DNA from: Flagellimonas sediminis
Lineage (GTDB): Bacteria > Bacteroidota > Bacteroidia > Flavobacteriales > Flavobacteriaceae
Direction of reading: 5' to 3'
Assembly (NCBI RefSeq): GCF_010500845.1
Contig: NZ_JAAAMI010000004.1
Coordinates: 248,001-312,000, forward strand
Length of the DNA: 64,000 nucleotides
The notes under the pieces are model-generated. The model was not told the origin of the DNA, ran no database searches, and was given only the letters and a program-made list of their open reading frames with translations. Made by a program: the position numbers and the translations under genes. Shown here piece after piece: positions 1 through 9,436 of this stretch; position 1 is the first letter of the stretch, and each line of letters opens with the position of its first letter.

Positions 1-353
1 CGGTGTGAAACCAATTGGCGTGCACCTCTTCTTGAGGGAGAGATTCCCATTCTGTACACCACGTTGTCCAAACGGGATTCGCACAATTGAAGTAGGATCT
101 CACCGGTTACACCTTCTTTTCTTTTGGCCTCTTCGAACAGGTTACGGAATTGTCTTTCCAAAATACCATACGTGTATTTTGCTTTTTGCTTTTCCATCAA
201 CTGGACAGCATATTCCGATTTTTTTCCACGACGCTTGTTGGCACCGTGTTGCCCTGGAGGGTAATTTTTCTTCTCAAAAGACTTGTCGTCCCCGAAAATT
301 GCTTCGCCGAACTTTCTGGCGACTTTTGTTTTTGGTCCTGTGTATCTTGCCAT
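1..353 (-). CDS. rpsD: 30S ribosomal protein S4, 5' part
   Basis: This is the N-terminal part of S4, a primary 16S rRNA-binding protein of the small subunit. The gene runs off the left edge of the window. From the ATG at 353 the frame reads [15 protein letters not shown], then a region containing YPPGQHG and RRGKKSEY, and continues into LDNVVYRMG, where the S4 RNA-binding domain begins. About 117 codons are visible out of the roughly 200 usual for the family. It is the last visible gene of the ribosomal supercluster and follows rpsK after a 103-base gap. In many bacteria S4 represses its own operon, which makes the gap of interest. Confidence 0.96.
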   Translation of the reverse strand, partial: MARYTGPKTKVARKFGEAIFGDDKSFEKKNYPPGQHGANKRRGKKSEYAVQLMEKQKAKYTYGILERQFRNLFEEAKRKEGVTGEILLQLCESRLDNVVYRMGISPSRRGARQLVSH

Positions 354-456
354 CTTCTTAAAATTGGAATGCGCGATTATGAATTAAGGCTAATCCTTCG
401 ATAATCTAAACTGCGCCTTCTGGTGAAGACCCTTATCGGGCCATTATTAAAATTGA
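354..456 (-). promoter_or_regulatory. rpsK-rpsD spacer, possible S4 leader
   Basis: This 103-base spacer sits in a cluster where most gaps are under 20 bases. It can form two small hairpins: CCC/GGG around 430-440 with a five-base loop, and AAGG/CCTT at 386-398 with a five-base loop. No TAnnTTTG box is present. A structured leader bound by S4 is plausible because S4 autoregulates in other bacteria, but the structure is weak by eye and the role is inference. Confidence 0.3.
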
Positions 457-849
457 TTAAACTCTTCTTCTTTTTGGAGGTCTACAACCATTGTGTGGTA
501 GTGGGGTAACGTCAACAATCTCGGTAACCTCGATTCCTGCGTTGTGGATGGAACGGATAGCCGATTCCCTACCGTTACCTGGTCCTTTTACATAAACCTT
601 CACTTTTCTCAACCCTGCTTCGTGAGCTACTTTGGAACAATCCTCGGCTGCTACCTGGGCAGCATATGGGGTGTTCTTCTTAGATCCACGGAATCCCATT
701 TTACCTGCAGAGGACCAAGCGATCACATCACCCTTTTTATTGGTAAGGGAAATGATGATATTGTTGAAGGAAGCCACTACGTGCGCCTCTCCTGTAGATT
801 CTACGATTACTTTGCGCTTTTTAGCGACTTTGGTATTTGTCTTTGCCAT
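457..849 (-). CDS. rpsK: 30S ribosomal protein S11
   Basis: S11 is a protein of the 30S platform that contacts the mRNA exit region. The 130-residue product has the family's usual length and ends in the hallmark [11 protein letters not shown]. The core has the typical [18 protein letters not shown] stretch. It lies between rpsM and rpsD, as in the alpha operon of other bacteria, and is preceded by a 99-base gap. Confidence 0.97.
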   Translation of the reverse strand: MAKTNTKVAKKRKVIVESTGEAHVVASFNNIIISLTNKKGDVIAWSSAGKMGFRGSKKNTPYAAQVAAEDCSKVAHEAGLRKVKVYVKGPGNGRESAIRSIHNAGIEVTEIVDVTPLPHNGCRPPKRRRV

Positions 850-948
850 ATTTTTTAGTTTCTAGTGTTAGTTCTTAGTTATTGGAATCCTAGACTTTTA
901 CATTTCAAACAGATTCTTCTAACTCTAAAGACTAATGACTATGTTTTA
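850..948 (-). promoter_or_regulatory. rpsM-rpsK spacer, AT-rich, possible leader
   Basis: This 99-base spacer is rich in short CTAA-type words such as CTAAGAACTAACACTAG, read on the minus strand just before rpsK. A 5-base GAATC/GATTC pairing is possible. I see no -7 box. It may be a spacer of decayed repeats or a leader; the sequence alone does not decide. Confidence 0.25.
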
Positions 949-1323
949 TTATTTAGTTGCTTTTTTCTTGTTAGCAACAGTTTTTCTCTTTCCTTTTCTG
1001 GTCCTAGAGTTGTTCTTTGTACGTTGACCCCTTAGTGGCAAACCAGCTCTGTGACGGATTCCACGGTAACAACCGATATCCATCAAACGCTTGATGTTCA
1101 TTTGGGTCTCGGAGCGAAGCTCACCTTCGATAGTGAAAGCGGAAACTGCATCCCTAATTCTACCGATCTCGTCATCGGTCCAATCTGAAACCTTGGTATC
1201 CTCGCTTACCTGGGCTGTCTTCAAAATCTCTTGCGCCCTGCTCTTGCCCACACCGAAAATGTAGGTAAGCGATATAACGCCACGCTTTTGTTTAGGTATA
1301 TCTACACCTGCAATTCTTGCCAT
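949..1323 (-). CDS. rpsM: 30S ribosomal protein S13
   Basis: S13 is a 30S head protein that contacts the P-site tRNA and the B1 intersubunit bridge. The 124-residue product begins [15 protein letters not shown], carries the [17 protein letters not shown] motif around residue 87, and ends in a Lys/Arg-rich tail that reaches toward tRNA. Its length is normal. It follows rpmJ directly in the infA-rpmJ-rpsM order typical of Bacteroidota. Confidence 0.97.
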   Translation of the reverse strand: MARIAGVDIPKQKRGVISLTYIFGVGKSRAQEILKTAQVSEDTKVSDWTDDEIGRIRDAVSAFTIEGELRSETQMNIKRLMDIGCYRGIRHRAGLPLRGQRTKNNSRTRKGKRKTVANKKKATK

Positions 1324-1325
1324 AA

Positions 1326-1442
1326 TTACCCTTGTCTTTGTTTAAATCTAGGATTCTTTTTATTGATTACGTACAATCTGCCTTTTCTGCGAACAATCTT
1401 GCAGTCGGCACTTCTCTTCTTTATTGATGCTCTTACCTTCAT
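1326..1442 (-). CDS. rpmJ: 50S ribosomal protein L36, zinc-free type
   Basis: This is a 38-codon gene between infA and rpsM. Its product starts [17 protein letters not shown] and ends NPRFKQRQG, which is characteristic of L36, a small protein of the large subunit. Classical L36 binds zinc through three Cys and one His. Here only Cys14 remains, with Ser at 11 and no Cys or His near 27 and 32, so this is the zinc-independent form. The spacing is 2 bases to rpsM and 5 bases from infA. Confidence 0.95.
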   Translation of the reverse strand: MKVRASIKKRSADCKIVRRKGRLYVINKKNPRFKQRQG

Positions 1443-1447
1443 TGTAA

Positions 1448-1663
1448 CTAGTATCTATAAGTAATTCTTGCTTTTGTTAAATCGTATGGGCTCATTTCCA
1501 ACTTTACTTTGTCCCCTGGGAGTAATTTGATGTAGTGCATCCTCATTTTTCCCGAGATGTGCGCCGTAACAACATGCCCATTTTCCAATTCTACCCTGAA
1601 CATTGCATTAGACAATGCTTCAATAATAGTCCCGTCTTGTTCTATTGCCGACTGCTTTGCCAT
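1448..1663 (-). CDS. infA: Translation initiation factor IF-1
   Basis: IF-1 occupies the ribosomal A site during initiation together with IF-2 and IF-3. The 71-residue product is a single S1-like OB fold with the family signature [23 protein letters not shown] split across its middle. It lies 3 bases after secY. The adk and map genes, often found between secY and infA elsewhere, are absent; adenylate kinase is encoded as a fusion at 38907-40016. Confidence 0.97.
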   Translation of the reverse strand: MAKQSAIEQDGTIIEALSNAMFRVELENGHVVTAHISGKMRMHYIKLLPGDKVKLEMSPYDLTKARITYRY

Positions 1664-1666
1664 AAA

Positions 1667-3010
1667 CTATGCTACTTTTCTGTTTTTGCCGGTTTTCATC
1701 AAGCCGTCATAATGCCTGTTCAACAAATAAGAATTCACTTGCTGTACAGTATCTATTGCAACACCTACCATAATCAATAGGGAAGTTCCTCCATAAAACA
1801 AGGCCCAACTTGATTGAACATCCATCAACTTTACCACAATGGCAGGCAAAACCGCCAAAAGGGCCAAGAAAATGGAACCTGGCAAGGTAATCAAGGACAT
1901 GATATGATCCAAGAAGTCCCCAGTTTCTTTACCTGGACGAACACCTGGGATGAAACCACCACTTCTCTTCAGATCATCGGCCATTTTATTGGTAGGCACT
2001 GTGATCGCAGTATAGAAATAGGTGAAAATCACAATCAACGCTGCAAATAATAAATTATATGCTAGGCCAAAAGGATCCGCAAACTGAACCTCCATCCACT
2101 GACCAGCAGCGGTATTGTTGAACGTTCTACCCAACAAACTTGGTGCGAACATGATGGCCTGGGCAAAGATGATAGGCATTACCCCAGAAGCATTCAACTT
2201 CAAAGGAATGTACTGTCTTGCTCCCATGATGTTCTTTTCATATCCACCAGAAGCGGTTCTGCGTGCATACTGAACAGGAATCTGTCTTACAGCCATGGTC
2301 AAATAAACACTTGCCAAGATGACTAAGAACCAGACGATGATTTCGATCAAAATAAACATTAGGCCACCATTACCAGAACTTGTCCTTGAATCAAATTCTT
2401 GTGCAAATGCGACGGGCATCCTAGCGATGATACCCACCATGATCAAAAGGGAGATACCATTTCCGATACCCTTGTCGGTGATTTTCTCACCCAACCACAT
2501 GGCAAATACACACCCAGTCACCAAAATGATTACTGCTGGCACGATGAAATCCAATCCTTTGCCCAAAACGAATGCACTATCCGGCACACCCAAAGCTCCC
2601 AATCCATACAAATAAGCTGGGGCCTGAACAATACAGATACCGATGGTCAACCAACGGGTAATCTGGTTGATGGTCTTTCTACCACTTTCTCCTTCTTTTT
2701 GAAGTTTTTGTAGATATGGAATCGCGATTCCCATCAACTGTACCACAATGGATGCGGAGATGTAGGGCATGATACCCAAGGCAAAAACGGATGCGTTGGC
2801 AAACGCCCCACCCGTAAAAGCATTCAATATACCCAAAATCCCACTTTCCGTTTGAGAGGTCAACTGGGCCAATTGGGTTGTATCAATACCAGGAAGCACA
2901 ACTTGGGCACCAAATCGGTATACCAACAATAGCCCAAGAGTTAAGATGATGCGCTGTCTCAGCTCTTCGATCTTCCAGATATTAGATATGGTCTCAACAA
3001 ATTTCTTCAT
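1667..3010 (-). CDS. secY: Sec translocase subunit SecY
   Basis: SecY is the central channel of the Sec protein-export complex in the inner membrane, working with SecE, SecG and SecA. The 447-residue product has about ten hydrophobic segments spread along its length. It contains the family sequences VLPGIDTTQL near the first periplasmic loop and GIGNGISLLI around residue 180. It follows rplO, the usual end of the spc operon, with a 13-base gap. Confidence 0.97.
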   Translation of the reverse strand: MKKFVETISNIWKIEELRQRIILTLGLLLVYRFGAQVVLPGIDTTQLAQLTSQTESGILGILNAFTGGAFANASVFALGIMPYISASIVVQLMGIAIPYLQKLQKEGESGRKTINQITRWLTIGICIVQAPAYLYGLGALGVPDSAFVLGKGLDFIVPAVIILVTGCVFAMWLGEKITDKGIGNGISLLIMVGIIARMPVAFAQEFDSRTSSGNGGLMFILIEIIVWFLVILASVYLTMAVRQIPVQYARRTASGGYEKNIMGARQYIPLKLNASGVMPIIFAQAIMFAPSLLGRTFNNTAAGQWMEVQFADPFGLAYNLLFAALIVIFTYFYTAITVPTNKMADDLKRSGGFIPGVRPGKETGDFLDHIMSLITLPGSIFLALLAVLPAIVVKLMDVQSSWALFYGGTSLLIMVGVAIDTVQQVNSYLLNRHYDGLMKTGKNRKVA

Positions 3011-3023
3011 GCTGCTCTATTCC

Positions 3024-3476
3024 TTATAAATTTATTGCCTCACCTCCAGCAGCCTCGATAGCGGCCTTAGCGGAAGCAGTAAATTTATGTACAGATATTT
3101 TTAGGGATGCTTTCAATTCACCATCACCCAAAATCTTTACCAAATCATTTTTGTGTGCCAATCCGTTGTCGATCAAGGTATCCAAGGTTACTTCACCTTT
3201 AACGGCACCTTTTTCTACCAATTCTTGCAATTTGCCCAAATTGACTCCTTTATACTCTTTTCTATTGATGTTCTTGAAACCGAACTTGGGAACGCGTCTC
3301 TGTAATGGCATCTGACCTCCTTCAAATCCAATTTTCTTGGAATATCCAGATCTAGACTTGGCTCCTTTGTGACCACGGGTAGAAGTACCTCCTTTACCGG
3401 AACCTTCACCCCTACCTACACGTTTTCCTTCCTTGTGCACAGCGCCTTCGGCTGGTTTAAGATTATTTAGATCCAT
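3024..3476 (-). CDS. rplO: 50S ribosomal protein L15
   Basis: L15 is a late-assembly protein of the 50S subunit. The 150-residue product has the extended Gly/Lys/Arg-rich N-terminal arm (GRGEGSGKGGTSTRGHKG, residues about 22-40) that threads into 23S rRNA, then a compact C-terminal domain. It lies between rpmD and secY in the conserved spc order, with gaps of 12 and 13 bases. Confidence 0.97.
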   Translation of the reverse strand: MDLNNLKPAEGAVHKEGKRVGRGEGSGKGGTSTRGHKGAKSRSGYSKKIGFEGGQMPLQRRVPKFGFKNINRKEYKGVNLGKLQELVEKGAVKGEVTLDTLIDNGLAHKNDLVKILGDGELKASLKISVHKFTASAKAAIEAAGGEAINL

Positions 3477-3488
3477 GTGCCTTTATAT

Positions 3489-3668
3489 TTAGGCTTCCTC
3501 AGTGGAAACCAAGTGTTTTACCTTATTAATCATTCCAAGGATACTAGGTGTTGCTTCGTGTTCCACAACGTGTCCTATCTTGCGCAAACCAAGAGCCTCC
3601 AAAGTTCTTTTTTGGTTCTCTGGCCTTTTGATGGCGCTTTTTTCTTGTTTTACCTTAATCTTTGACAT
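3489..3668 (-). CDS. rpmD: 50S ribosomal protein L30
   Basis: This 59-codon gene lies between rpsE and rplO. The product begins MSKIKVKQEKSAIKRPENQK and contains TLEALGLRKIGHVVEHE, the usual L30 pattern. L30 is a small protein of the 50S subunit. The ATG at 3668 lies 12 bases after the rpsE stop, and the TAA at 3489-3491 lies 12 bases before rplO. Confidence 0.95.
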   Translation of the reverse strand: MSKIKVKQEKSAIKRPENQKRTLEALGLRKIGHVVEHEATPSILGMINKVKHLVSTEEA

Positions 3669-3680
3669 ACTATCCTCGAT

Positions 3681-4205
3681 TTATCCTTTAAAGACTTTTT
3701 CCAAAGAAACTCCTCTTTGCTTGGCTACGGTATCGGCACTTCTCAATTGCAACAAGGCATCAAAAGTAGCTTTTACCACGTTGTGAGGGTTAGAGGAACC
3801 TTGTGATTTTGACAATACATCGTGAATACCAACAGCTTCCAATACCGCCCTAACGGCTCCACCGGCAATAACTCCGGTACCGTGTGATGCTGGTTGTATA
3901 TATACCCTGGCACCACCGAATTTACCTTTTTGCTCATGGGGAAGGGTTCCTTTGTTCAAAGGAATACGAACCAAGTTTTTCTTGGCATCCTCAATGGCTT
4001 TTGCAATAGCCGTGGCAACCTCTTTGGATTTTCCCAAACCATGTCCAACAACTCCGTTTTCATCACCTACAACGACAATCGCTGAAAAACCAAAGGCTCT
4101 ACCTCCCTTGGTTACCTTGGTAACCCTTTGTACTCCGACCAAACGGTCTTTCAACTCCAGTCCACCTGGCTTAACTGTCTCTACGTTCTTGTAATTCTGG
4201 TACAT
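3681..4205 (-). CDS. rpsE: 30S ribosomal protein S5
   Basis: S5 contributes to decoding accuracy and mRNA unwinding in the 30S subunit. The 174-residue product has the N-terminal double-stranded RNA-binding fold ([19 protein letters not shown] around residues 18-36) and a C-terminal S5 domain with the [18 protein letters not shown] motif. Its length is normal. It is flanked by rplR and rpmD as expected for the spc operon. Confidence 0.97.
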   Translation of the reverse strand: MYQNYKNVETVKPGGLELKDRLVGVQRVTKVTKGGRAFGFSAIVVVGDENGVVGHGLGKSKEVATAIAKAIEDAKKNLVRIPLNKGTLPHEQKGKFGGARVYIQPASHGTGVIAGGAVRAVLEAVGIHDVLSKSQGSSNPHNVVKATFDALLQLRSADTVAKQRGVSLEKVFKG

Positions 4206-4212
4206 AGTTTTC

Positions 4213-4566
4213 TTAGAATTTTAGTCCTGCTTCCCTAGCTCCTTCAGCCAATGATTTTACTCTTCCGTGATATAGGTTTCCTCCCCTATCAAATGCCACG
4301 GCCTCGATTCCTAGCTTAAGGGCCTTTTCCGCTATGGCCTTGCCCACGCTTGTGGCGACATCGCTCTTGGTACCATTTGCATCGATTTCCTTATCCCTAG
4401 ATGAGGCGGATGCCAAAGTTACCCCTTTGTTGTCGTCGATCAACTGGGCATATATTTCTTTATTGCTCCTGAACACAGACAATCTTGGTCTTGTTTCAGT
4501 TCCGAAGGATACTTTTCTGATTCTTCTTCGGATGCGTAATTTTCTTTCAGTCTTAGATAATCCCAT
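4213..4566 (-). CDS. rplR: 50S ribosomal protein L18
   Basis: L18 binds 5S rRNA and joins it to the central protuberance of the 50S subunit, together with L5. The 117-residue product has the family features [20 protein letters not shown] in the N-terminal half and [21 protein letters not shown] at the C-terminus. It is 11 bases after rplF and 7 bases before rpsE. Confidence 0.97.
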   Translation of the reverse strand: MGLSKTERKLRIRRRIRKVSFGTETRPRLSVFRSNKEIYAQLIDDNKGVTLASASSRDKEIDANGTKSDVATSVGKAIAEKALKLGIEAVAFDRGGNLYHGRVKSLAEGAREAGLKF

Positions 4567-4577
4567 AGTCTTAATTA

Positions 4578-5120
4578 TTAAGCTGATTTACCTGCTTTTC
4601 TTCTTAATTGCTCACCAACAAACTTGATACCTTTTCCTTTATAAGGTTCTGGTTTACGGAAAGACCTGATCTTGGCGGCTACCTGCCCTACCAATTGCTT
4701 ATCGTGAGATGTTAGTTTAACAATAGGGTTTTTCCCTTTTTCGGATACAGTCTCAACTTTCACCTCTGGAGCAATATCCAGAATAATGTTATGGGAGAAT
4801 CCTAGGGCCAAATCCAACTTTTGTCCTTGGTTGCTGGCTCTGTATCCAACACCTACCAATTCCAACTCCTTTGTCCATCCTTGTGAAACACCTTTCACCA
4901 TATTGGCCACAAGTGCCCTGTATAGACCATGCTTTGCTCTATGTTCCTTGGAATCGGAAGGTCTTTCTACCGATACACTGCTATCCTCCACTTTCATTTC
5001 AACTTCTGAAAACTCTTGTGAAAGTTCCCCAAGCTTACCTTTTACAGTCACCATTGAGTCTTTTACCTCAACAGTCACTCCATCAGGAATTGTAATTGGA
5101 TTGTTACCTATTCTTGACAT
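4578..5120 (-). CDS. rplF: 50S ribosomal protein L6
   Basis: L6 sits near the factor-binding site of the 50S subunit. I chose the ATG at 5120 ([15 protein letters not shown]), which gives 180 residues. The frame is open further upstream, but that extension has no family similarity and would run into rpsH. The C-terminus carries [16 protein letters not shown], the conserved L6 signature. It stands between rpsH and rplR. Confidence 0.96.
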   Translation of the reverse strand: MSRIGNNPITIPDGVTVEVKDSMVTVKGKLGELSQEFSEVEMKVEDSSVSVERPSDSKEHRAKHGLYRALVANMVKGVSQGWTKELELVGVGYRASNQGQKLDLALGFSHNIILDIAPEVKVETVSEKGKNPIVKLTSHDKQLVGQVAAKIRSFRKPEPYKGKGIKFVGEQLRRKAGKSA

Positions 5121-5139
5121 TTTTCTACTCTTTTCTCTA

Positions 5140-5538
5140 TTAATATACGTAGCACAATACTTCGCCACCCACATTCTCTTGTCTGGCCTGTTTGCTAGTC
5201 ATCACTCCGTGGGAGGTGGACACAATTGCAATACCCAAACCGTTCAAGACCCTTGGAAGCTCATCGGAACCAGCATACTTGCGCAAACCGGGTTTACTAA
5301 CCCTTTGTAGTTTCTTTATGATGGGTTCTTTGGTGAACTTGTCGTACTTAAGGGCGATCTTAATATTACCCTGTACCTCGTCTTCCTCAAATTTGTAGCT
5401 CAAAATATATCCTTGGTCGAACAATATTTTGGTAATCTGTTTCTTTAGATTGGAAGCGGGGATATCCACTACCCTATGACCTGCCTTGCTGGCATTTCTA
5501 ATCCTGGTCAAATAATCTGAAATTGGATCTGTAAGCAT
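5140..5538 (-). CDS. rpsH: 30S ribosomal protein S8
   Basis: S8 is a primary 16S rRNA-binding protein and, in E. coli, the repressor of the spc operon. The 132-residue product starts [16 protein letters not shown] and ends GEVLCYVY. The C-terminal [13 protein letters not shown] segment is the typical RNA-binding signature. It is placed between rpsN and rplF. Confidence 0.97.
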   Translation of the reverse strand: MLTDPISDYLTRIRNASKAGHRVVDIPASNLKKQITKILFDQGYILSYKFEEDEVQGNIKIALKYDKFTKEPIIKKLQRVSKPGLRKYAGSDELPRVLNGLGIAIVSTSHGVMTSKQARQENVGGEVLCYVY

Positions 5539-5556
5539 TTCTTTTCTTTATCTAAA

Positions 5557-5826
5557 TTACCAACTTGCCTTTTTAACTCCCGGGATAAGACCTTGGTTGG
5601 CCATTTCCCTGAAAGTAACCCTTGATATACCGAAGGTTCTCATGTAACCTCTTGGTCTTCCGGTCAATTTGCAACGGTTGCGCATACGTACCGGAGATGC
5701 ATTTTTTGGAAGCTTTTGAAGTGCCTCATAATCGCCGGCCTCTTTCAGGGCTTTTCTTTTCTCGGCATATTTTGCAACCATTTTCGCCCTTTTTCTCTCA
5801 CGGGCTTTCATTGATTCCTTGGCCAT
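5557..5826 (-). CDS. rpsN: 30S ribosomal protein S14, zinc-free type
   Basis: S14 is a 30S head protein. At 89 residues this is the longer, zinc-independent form. The motif region reads [20 protein letters not shown] with a single Cys, rather than the two CxxC pairs of the short zinc form. The N-terminus is highly basic. The gene lies 1 base after rplE and 18 bases before rpsH. Confidence 0.96.
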   Translation of the reverse strand: MAKESMKARERKRAKMVAKYAEKRKALKEAGDYEALQKLPKNASPVRMRNRCKLTGRPRGYMRTFGISRVTFREMANQGLIPGVKKASW

Positions 5827-5827
5827 A

Positions 5828-6379
5828 CTAGTTCTTTTTAAAGGGTACTCCCAATTCGGTTAACAATGATTTTGCTTCTTTATCAGTCTCAGCGGAGGTA
5901 ACAAAGGTAATGTCCATACCATTGATCCTGTTGATCCTGTCAATATTGATCTCAGGAAAGATGATCTGCTCGGTGATACCCAAGTTGTAGTTACCCCTAC
6001 CGTCAAAACCGGTAGCTTTTACTCCTTGGAAATCACGTACCCTTGGAAGGGCAGAGGTAATCAATCTATCCAAAAATTCGTACATACGCTCACCTCTCAA
6101 GGTTACTTTGGCTCCGATGGGCATACCTTTTCTCAATTTAAAGGTAGCAACGTCCTTTTTGGAAAGGGTGGCCACTGCTTTCTGACCAGTGATCATTGTC
6201 AACTCGTCAACAGCGTGATCGATAAGCTTTTTGTCGGATACGGCAGCACCAACACCACGGCTTACTACGATCTTTTGCAACTTAGGTACCTGCATTACGT
6301 TCTTGTACCCAAACTCATCGGTAAGAGCCTTGATCACACGCTCCTTATATTCTTGTTTTAATCTTGGAATGTAGCTCAT
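5828..6379 (-). CDS. rplE: 50S ribosomal protein L5
   Basis: L5 binds 5S rRNA and contacts the P-site tRNA from the central protuberance. The 183-residue product has the [14 protein letters not shown] segment near residue 32 and [13 protein letters not shown] in the middle, both typical of L5. It sits directly downstream of rplX with a 2-base gap and immediately before rpsN. Confidence 0.97.
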   Translation of the reverse strand: MSYIPRLKQEYKERVIKALTDEFGYKNVMQVPKLQKIVVSRGVGAAVSDKKLIDHAVDELTMITGQKAVATLSKKDVATFKLRKGMPIGAKVTLRGERMYEFLDRLITSALPRVRDFQGVKATGFDGRGNYNLGITEQIIFPEINIDRINRINGMDITFVTSAETDKEAKSLLTELGVPFKKN

Positions 6380-6381
6380 GA

Positions 6382-6693
6382 CTAAATTACTTCATTGGAT
6401 TTTTTGGAAACCCTAACTTTTTTACCATCCCTTACTTCGTACCCCACACGGGTTGCCTCTCCAGATTTTGGATCGATCAAAGCTAGGTTGGAGATTTGGA
6501 TAGGTGCCTCCTTTTTGATTATGCCTCCTTGAGGATTCTTAGCACTTGGCTTTTCGTGTTTGGACACCACGTTGATGCCTTCCACGATAGCTTTGTTCTT
6601 TTCACGGTCCACTTGAAGTACTTTACCTTCACTGCCCTTGTGGTCTCCCGCAATGACCTTGACCGTATCCCCTGTTTTGATTTTCAACTTCAT
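6382..6693 (-). CDS. rplX: 50S ribosomal protein L24
   Basis: L24 is an early-assembly protein of the 50S subunit that binds the 5' end of 23S rRNA. The ATG at 6693 gives 103 residues beginning [20 protein letters not shown], which is the KOW motif that defines the family. A longer open frame to 6738 exists, but its extra residues are unlike L24 and overlap rplN. It is followed by rplE. Confidence 0.96.
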   Translation of the reverse strand: MKLKIKTGDTVKVIAGDHKGSEGKVLQVDREKNKAIVEGINVVSKHEKPSAKNPQGGIIKKEAPIQISNLALIDPKSGEATRVGYEVRDGKKVRVSKKSNEVI

Positions 6694-6709
6694 CTCTCTG
6701 ATAATTCTT

Positions 6710-7078
6710 TTATAGCACTTCTGGCGCCAATGAAACAATCTTCATGAACTGTCTGTCCCTCAACTCCCTTGCAACAGGTCCGAATACACGGGTACCTCTC
6801 ATCTCACCAGCAGCGTTCAACAATACACAGGCGTTGTCGTCGAAACGGATGTAAGATCCATCAGGTCTTCTTACTTCCTTTTTCGTCCTAACCACAACGG
6901 CTGTGGAAACAGAACCTTTCTTCACGGTACCGTTGGGAGTTGCCTCCTTAACGGACACAACAATCTTGTCACCTAGGGAAGCATATCTTCTCTTTGTACC
7001 TCCCAGTACGCGGATGGTCAAAACTTCTTTTGCACCGGTATTGTCCGCAACCTTTAATCTTGATTCTTGCTGTACCAT
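6710..7078 (-). CDS. rplN: 50S ribosomal protein L14
   Basis: L14 lies at the subunit interface of the 50S and forms bridge B8. The 122-residue product begins [19 protein letters not shown], the family's opening signature, and carries [21 protein letters not shown] in its second half. Length and context (rpsQ before, rplX after) are standard for the spc operon. Confidence 0.97.
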   Translation of the reverse strand: MVQQESRLKVADNTGAKEVLTIRVLGGTKRRYASLGDKIVVSVKEATPNGTVKKGSVSTAVVVRTKKEVRRPDGSYIRFDDNACVLLNAAGEMRGTRVFGPVARELRDRQFMKIVSLAPEVL

Positions 7079-7080
7079 AA

Positions 7081-7338
7081 TTATTTAGCTCTTTCTAGGA
7101 TTTCTACCAACCTCCAGCACTTTGTTTTGCTCATAGGTCTGGTTTCCATTATTTTAACGGTGTCACCTTCGTTGCAATCGTTCTTTTCATCGTGGGCTAC
7201 ATACTTCTTGGTCTTCAAAACGAATTTACCGTACATAGGGTGTTTAACTCGTTTTACCTCAGAAACCACAATTGATTTCTCCATTTTGTTGCTGGTAACA
7301 ACGCCTATTCTTTCTTTTCTTAAATTTCTGTTTTCCAT
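7081..7338 (-). CDS. rpsQ: 30S ribosomal protein S17
   Basis: S17 is a primary 16S rRNA-binding protein with an OB fold. The 85-residue product starts [19 protein letters not shown] and contains the [19 protein letters not shown] segment, with [18 protein letters not shown] near the end. It is the last gene of the S10 block before rplN, with a 2-base gap. Confidence 0.97.
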   Translation of the reverse strand: MENRNLRKERIGVVTSNKMEKSIVVSEVKRVKHPMYGKFVLKTKKYVAHDEKNDCNEGDTVKIMETRPMSKTKCWRLVEILERAK

Positions 7339-7351
7339 AAGGCAGAACCAA

Positions 7352-7543
7352 TTATTGTAATTCCCTTTTAGTTAATTCAGTTGCAAGTCTTGCCACCGTC
7401 CTTCTGGTCTTTCTGATCTGTAAAGGATTTTCCAAAGGAGTAACGGCGTGGGCCATTTTTAGGTCGGCATGTTGTTTTTTCAACTCGGCCAACTTTTCCT
7501 TTAGCTCTTCAATTGAAAGTTCTTTTATTTCTGATTGTCTCAT
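7352..7543 (-). CDS. rpmC: 50S ribosomal protein L29
   Basis: L29 surrounds the peptide exit tunnel and forms part of the docking site for chaperones and SRP. I start it at 7543 ([18 protein letters not shown]), giving 63 residues, rather than at the upstream in-frame ATG four codons earlier. The C-terminal [15 protein letters not shown] matches the family signature. It is placed between rplP and rpsQ. Confidence 0.94.
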   Translation of the reverse strand: MRQSEIKELSIEELKEKLAELKKQHADLKMAHAVTPLENPLQIRKTRRTVARLATELTKRELQ

Positions 7544-7562
7544 CTTTCTTCTCAATTAAAAA

Positions 7563-7982
7563 TTAGGCGGAATAATCCCTAGCTACCACAAACTTGGTCT
7601 TAACAGGCAACTTTTGTGCCGCAAGCCTCAAGGCTTCCTTGGCAACATCTAGGGGAACCCCGGCCACCTCGAACATGATCCTTCCAGGTTTTACAATGGC
7701 CACCCAATATTCAGGAGCCCCCTTACCTTTACCCATACGAACCTCAAGAGGTTTTTTGGTAATGGGCTTGTCCGGGAATATCTTGATCCACAATTGACCT
7801 TGTCTCTTCATGTACCTTGTCGCAGCGATACGTGCAGCCTCTATCTGACGGGCGGTGATGAATTCTGAATCCAAGGACTTGATACCGAACATTCCGTTGG
7901 AAAGTTGGTGGCCTCTTTGAGAGATTCCCTTCATACGCCCTTTCTGGGCCTTACGAAACTTTGTTCTTTTTGGCTGTAACAT
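7563..7982 (-). CDS. rplP: 50S ribosomal protein L16
   Basis: L16 lies near the A site and is needed for 50S activity. The 139-residue product begins [19 protein letters not shown] and holds the conserved [20 protein letters not shown] and [16 protein letters not shown] segments. It follows rpsC by 19 bases and precedes rpmC, the standard S10 order. Confidence 0.97.
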   Translation of the reverse strand: MLQPKRTKFRKAQKGRMKGISQRGHQLSNGMFGIKSLDSEFITARQIEAARIAATRYMKRQGQLWIKIFPDKPITKKPLEVRMGKGKGAPEYWVAIVKPGRIMFEVAGVPLDVAKEALRLAAQKLPVKTKFVVARDYSA

Positions 7983-8001
7983 CTTACCTTACTTTATCTT
8001 A

Positions 8002-8721
8002 TTACTTTCTACGGCGTGGTTTTTTACCACCATCTTGTTTACCGCCTTTTCCTGGTTGAGCCTTACTCAATCCCACCAATGGGGAAAGTTCTCTTTTTCC
8101 ATAGACCTCACCCTTCATGATCCAAACCTTCACACCCAATCTACCATAGGTAGTGTGGGCTTCTTGCAAGGAATAATCCACATCGGCACGGAAAGTGGAC
8201 AATGGAATCCTTCCCTCTTTATAAGATTCTGAACGAGCCATCTCAGCACCGTTCAAACGTCCTGAAATCTGAACCTTGATCCCTTCTGCATTCATACGCA
8301 TTGCTGCTGCAATAGCCATTTTGATGGCTCTTCTGTATGAAATCCTGCTCTCGATCTGTCTTGCGATACTGGCAGCCACCAAATTGGCATCCAATTCAGG
8401 TCTCTTAATCTCGTGAATATTGATCTGAACCTCTTTGTTGGTGATCTTCTTAAGCTCTTCCTTAAGTTTATCAACCTCTTGTCCACCTTTACCGATGATG
8501 ATACCAGGACGGGCCGTGGTGATGGTGATGGTGATCAATTTCAAGGTTCTCTCGATAATGACCCTTGACACGCTGGCCTTGGCCAAACGGGCATGGACAT
8601 ATTTTCTGATCTTATCGTCTTCAGCCAGCTTATCGCCGTAATCGTTTCCTCCGTACCAGTTGGATTCCCATCCTCTGATAATTCCTAAGCGATTTCCTAT
8701 TGGATTGGTCTTTTGTCCCAT
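8002..8721 (-). CDS. rpsC: 30S ribosomal protein S3
   Basis: S3 lies at the mRNA entry site of the 30S subunit and helps unwind mRNA. The 239-residue product has an N-terminal KH domain with the [20 protein letters not shown] loop around residues 70-90 and a C-terminal S3 domain. It ends in a Lys/Arg-rich tail (GGKKPRRRK). It is 9 bases downstream of rplV. Confidence 0.97.
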   Translation of the reverse strand: MGQKTNPIGNRLGIIRGWESNWYGGNDYGDKLAEDDKIRKYVHARLAKASVSRVIIERTLKLITITITTARPGIIIGKGGQEVDKLKEELKKITNKEVQINIHEIKRPELDANLVAASIARQIESRISYRRAIKMAIAAAMRMNAEGIKVQISGRLNGAEMARSESYKEGRIPLSTFRADVDYSLQEAHTTYGRLGVKVWIMKGEVYGKRELSPLVGLSKAQPGKGGKQDGGKKPRRRK

Positions 8722-8730
8722 ATTCTTCTT

Positions 8731-9138
8731 CTAGCTTTGAACGTTGTTATTGGACTCCAAGATCATGGTAACATGATTGGAACGTTTTCTGATTCTGTGG
8801 GCCCTACCTTGTGGAGCTGGTCTCAATCTCTTCAACATGGTTCCACCGTCTACACGGATTTCCTTGATGTAAAGATCAGCATCCTCGATACTGGCGTCCT
8901 CATTTTTAGCTTCCCAGTTGGCGATGGCGGATAGCAAAAGTTTTTCCAACTTTCTAGAGGCTTCCTTAGGATTGAACCTTAGGATGGCCAAAGCCATCTC
9001 TATTTGTTTTCCCCTTACCAAATCTGCCACCAAACGCATCTTTCTTGGAGATGTTGGGCAATTGTTAAGCTTTGCGATAGCAAGTTGCTTTTTCTCTTCC
9101 TTTAACCTTTCGGCCATTTGTCTTTTACGAACTCCCAT
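8731..9138 (-). CDS. rplV: 50S ribosomal protein L22
   Basis: L22 lines the peptide exit tunnel with a long beta hairpin. The 135-residue product has the [18 protein letters not shown] signature near residue 29 and the hairpin region [20 protein letters not shown] near the C-terminus, where macrolide-resistance changes arise in other species. The N-terminus is somewhat extended, as is usual in Bacteroidota. It lies between rpsS and rpsC. Confidence 0.96.
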   Translation of the reverse strand: MGVRKRQMAERLKEEKKQLAIAKLNNCPTSPRKMRLVADLVRGKQIEMALAILRFNPKEASRKLEKLLLSAIANWEAKNEDASIEDADLYIKEIRVDGGTMLKRLRPAPQGRAHRIRKRSNHVTMILESNNNVQS

Positions 9139-9145
9139 TGCTTAC

Positions 9146-9424
9146 TTACTTTTTACCTTTGTTTTTAGCTCCAGCATGACCTCTAAAGGATCGTGTTGGT
9201 GAAAATTCTCCAAGTTTGTGTCCTACCATGTTCTCGGTTACATAAACGGGAACAAATTGTTTTCCGTTGTGCACTGCGATGGTCTGTCCCACAAAGTCTG
9301 GGGTTATCATAGAGGCTCTTGACCACGTTTTGATAACTGTCTTCTTTCCTGTCTCTATATTGGCCTGGACTTTTTTCTCCAGACTATTATGAACGAATGG
9401 TCCTTTTTTTAACGAACGTGCCAT
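9146..9424 (-). CDS. rpsS: 30S ribosomal protein S19
   Basis: S19 forms a complex with S13 in the 30S head. The 92-residue product begins [18 protein letters not shown] and contains the conserved [21 protein letters not shown] and [18 protein letters not shown] segments. It sits between rplB and rplV in the S10 operon, with gaps of 12 and 7 bases. Confidence 0.97.
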   Translation of the reverse strand: MARSLKKGPFVHNSLEKKVQANIETGKKTVIKTWSRASMITPDFVGQTIAVHNGKQFVPVYVTENMVGHKLGEFSPTRSFRGHAGAKNKGKK

Positions 9425-9436
9425 TTACTTTTTCTT

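Noticed and set aside
850-948. Promoter in the rpsM-rpsK spacer
   Set aside because: The best minus-strand candidate around CAAACAGA lacks the TA of the -7 box.
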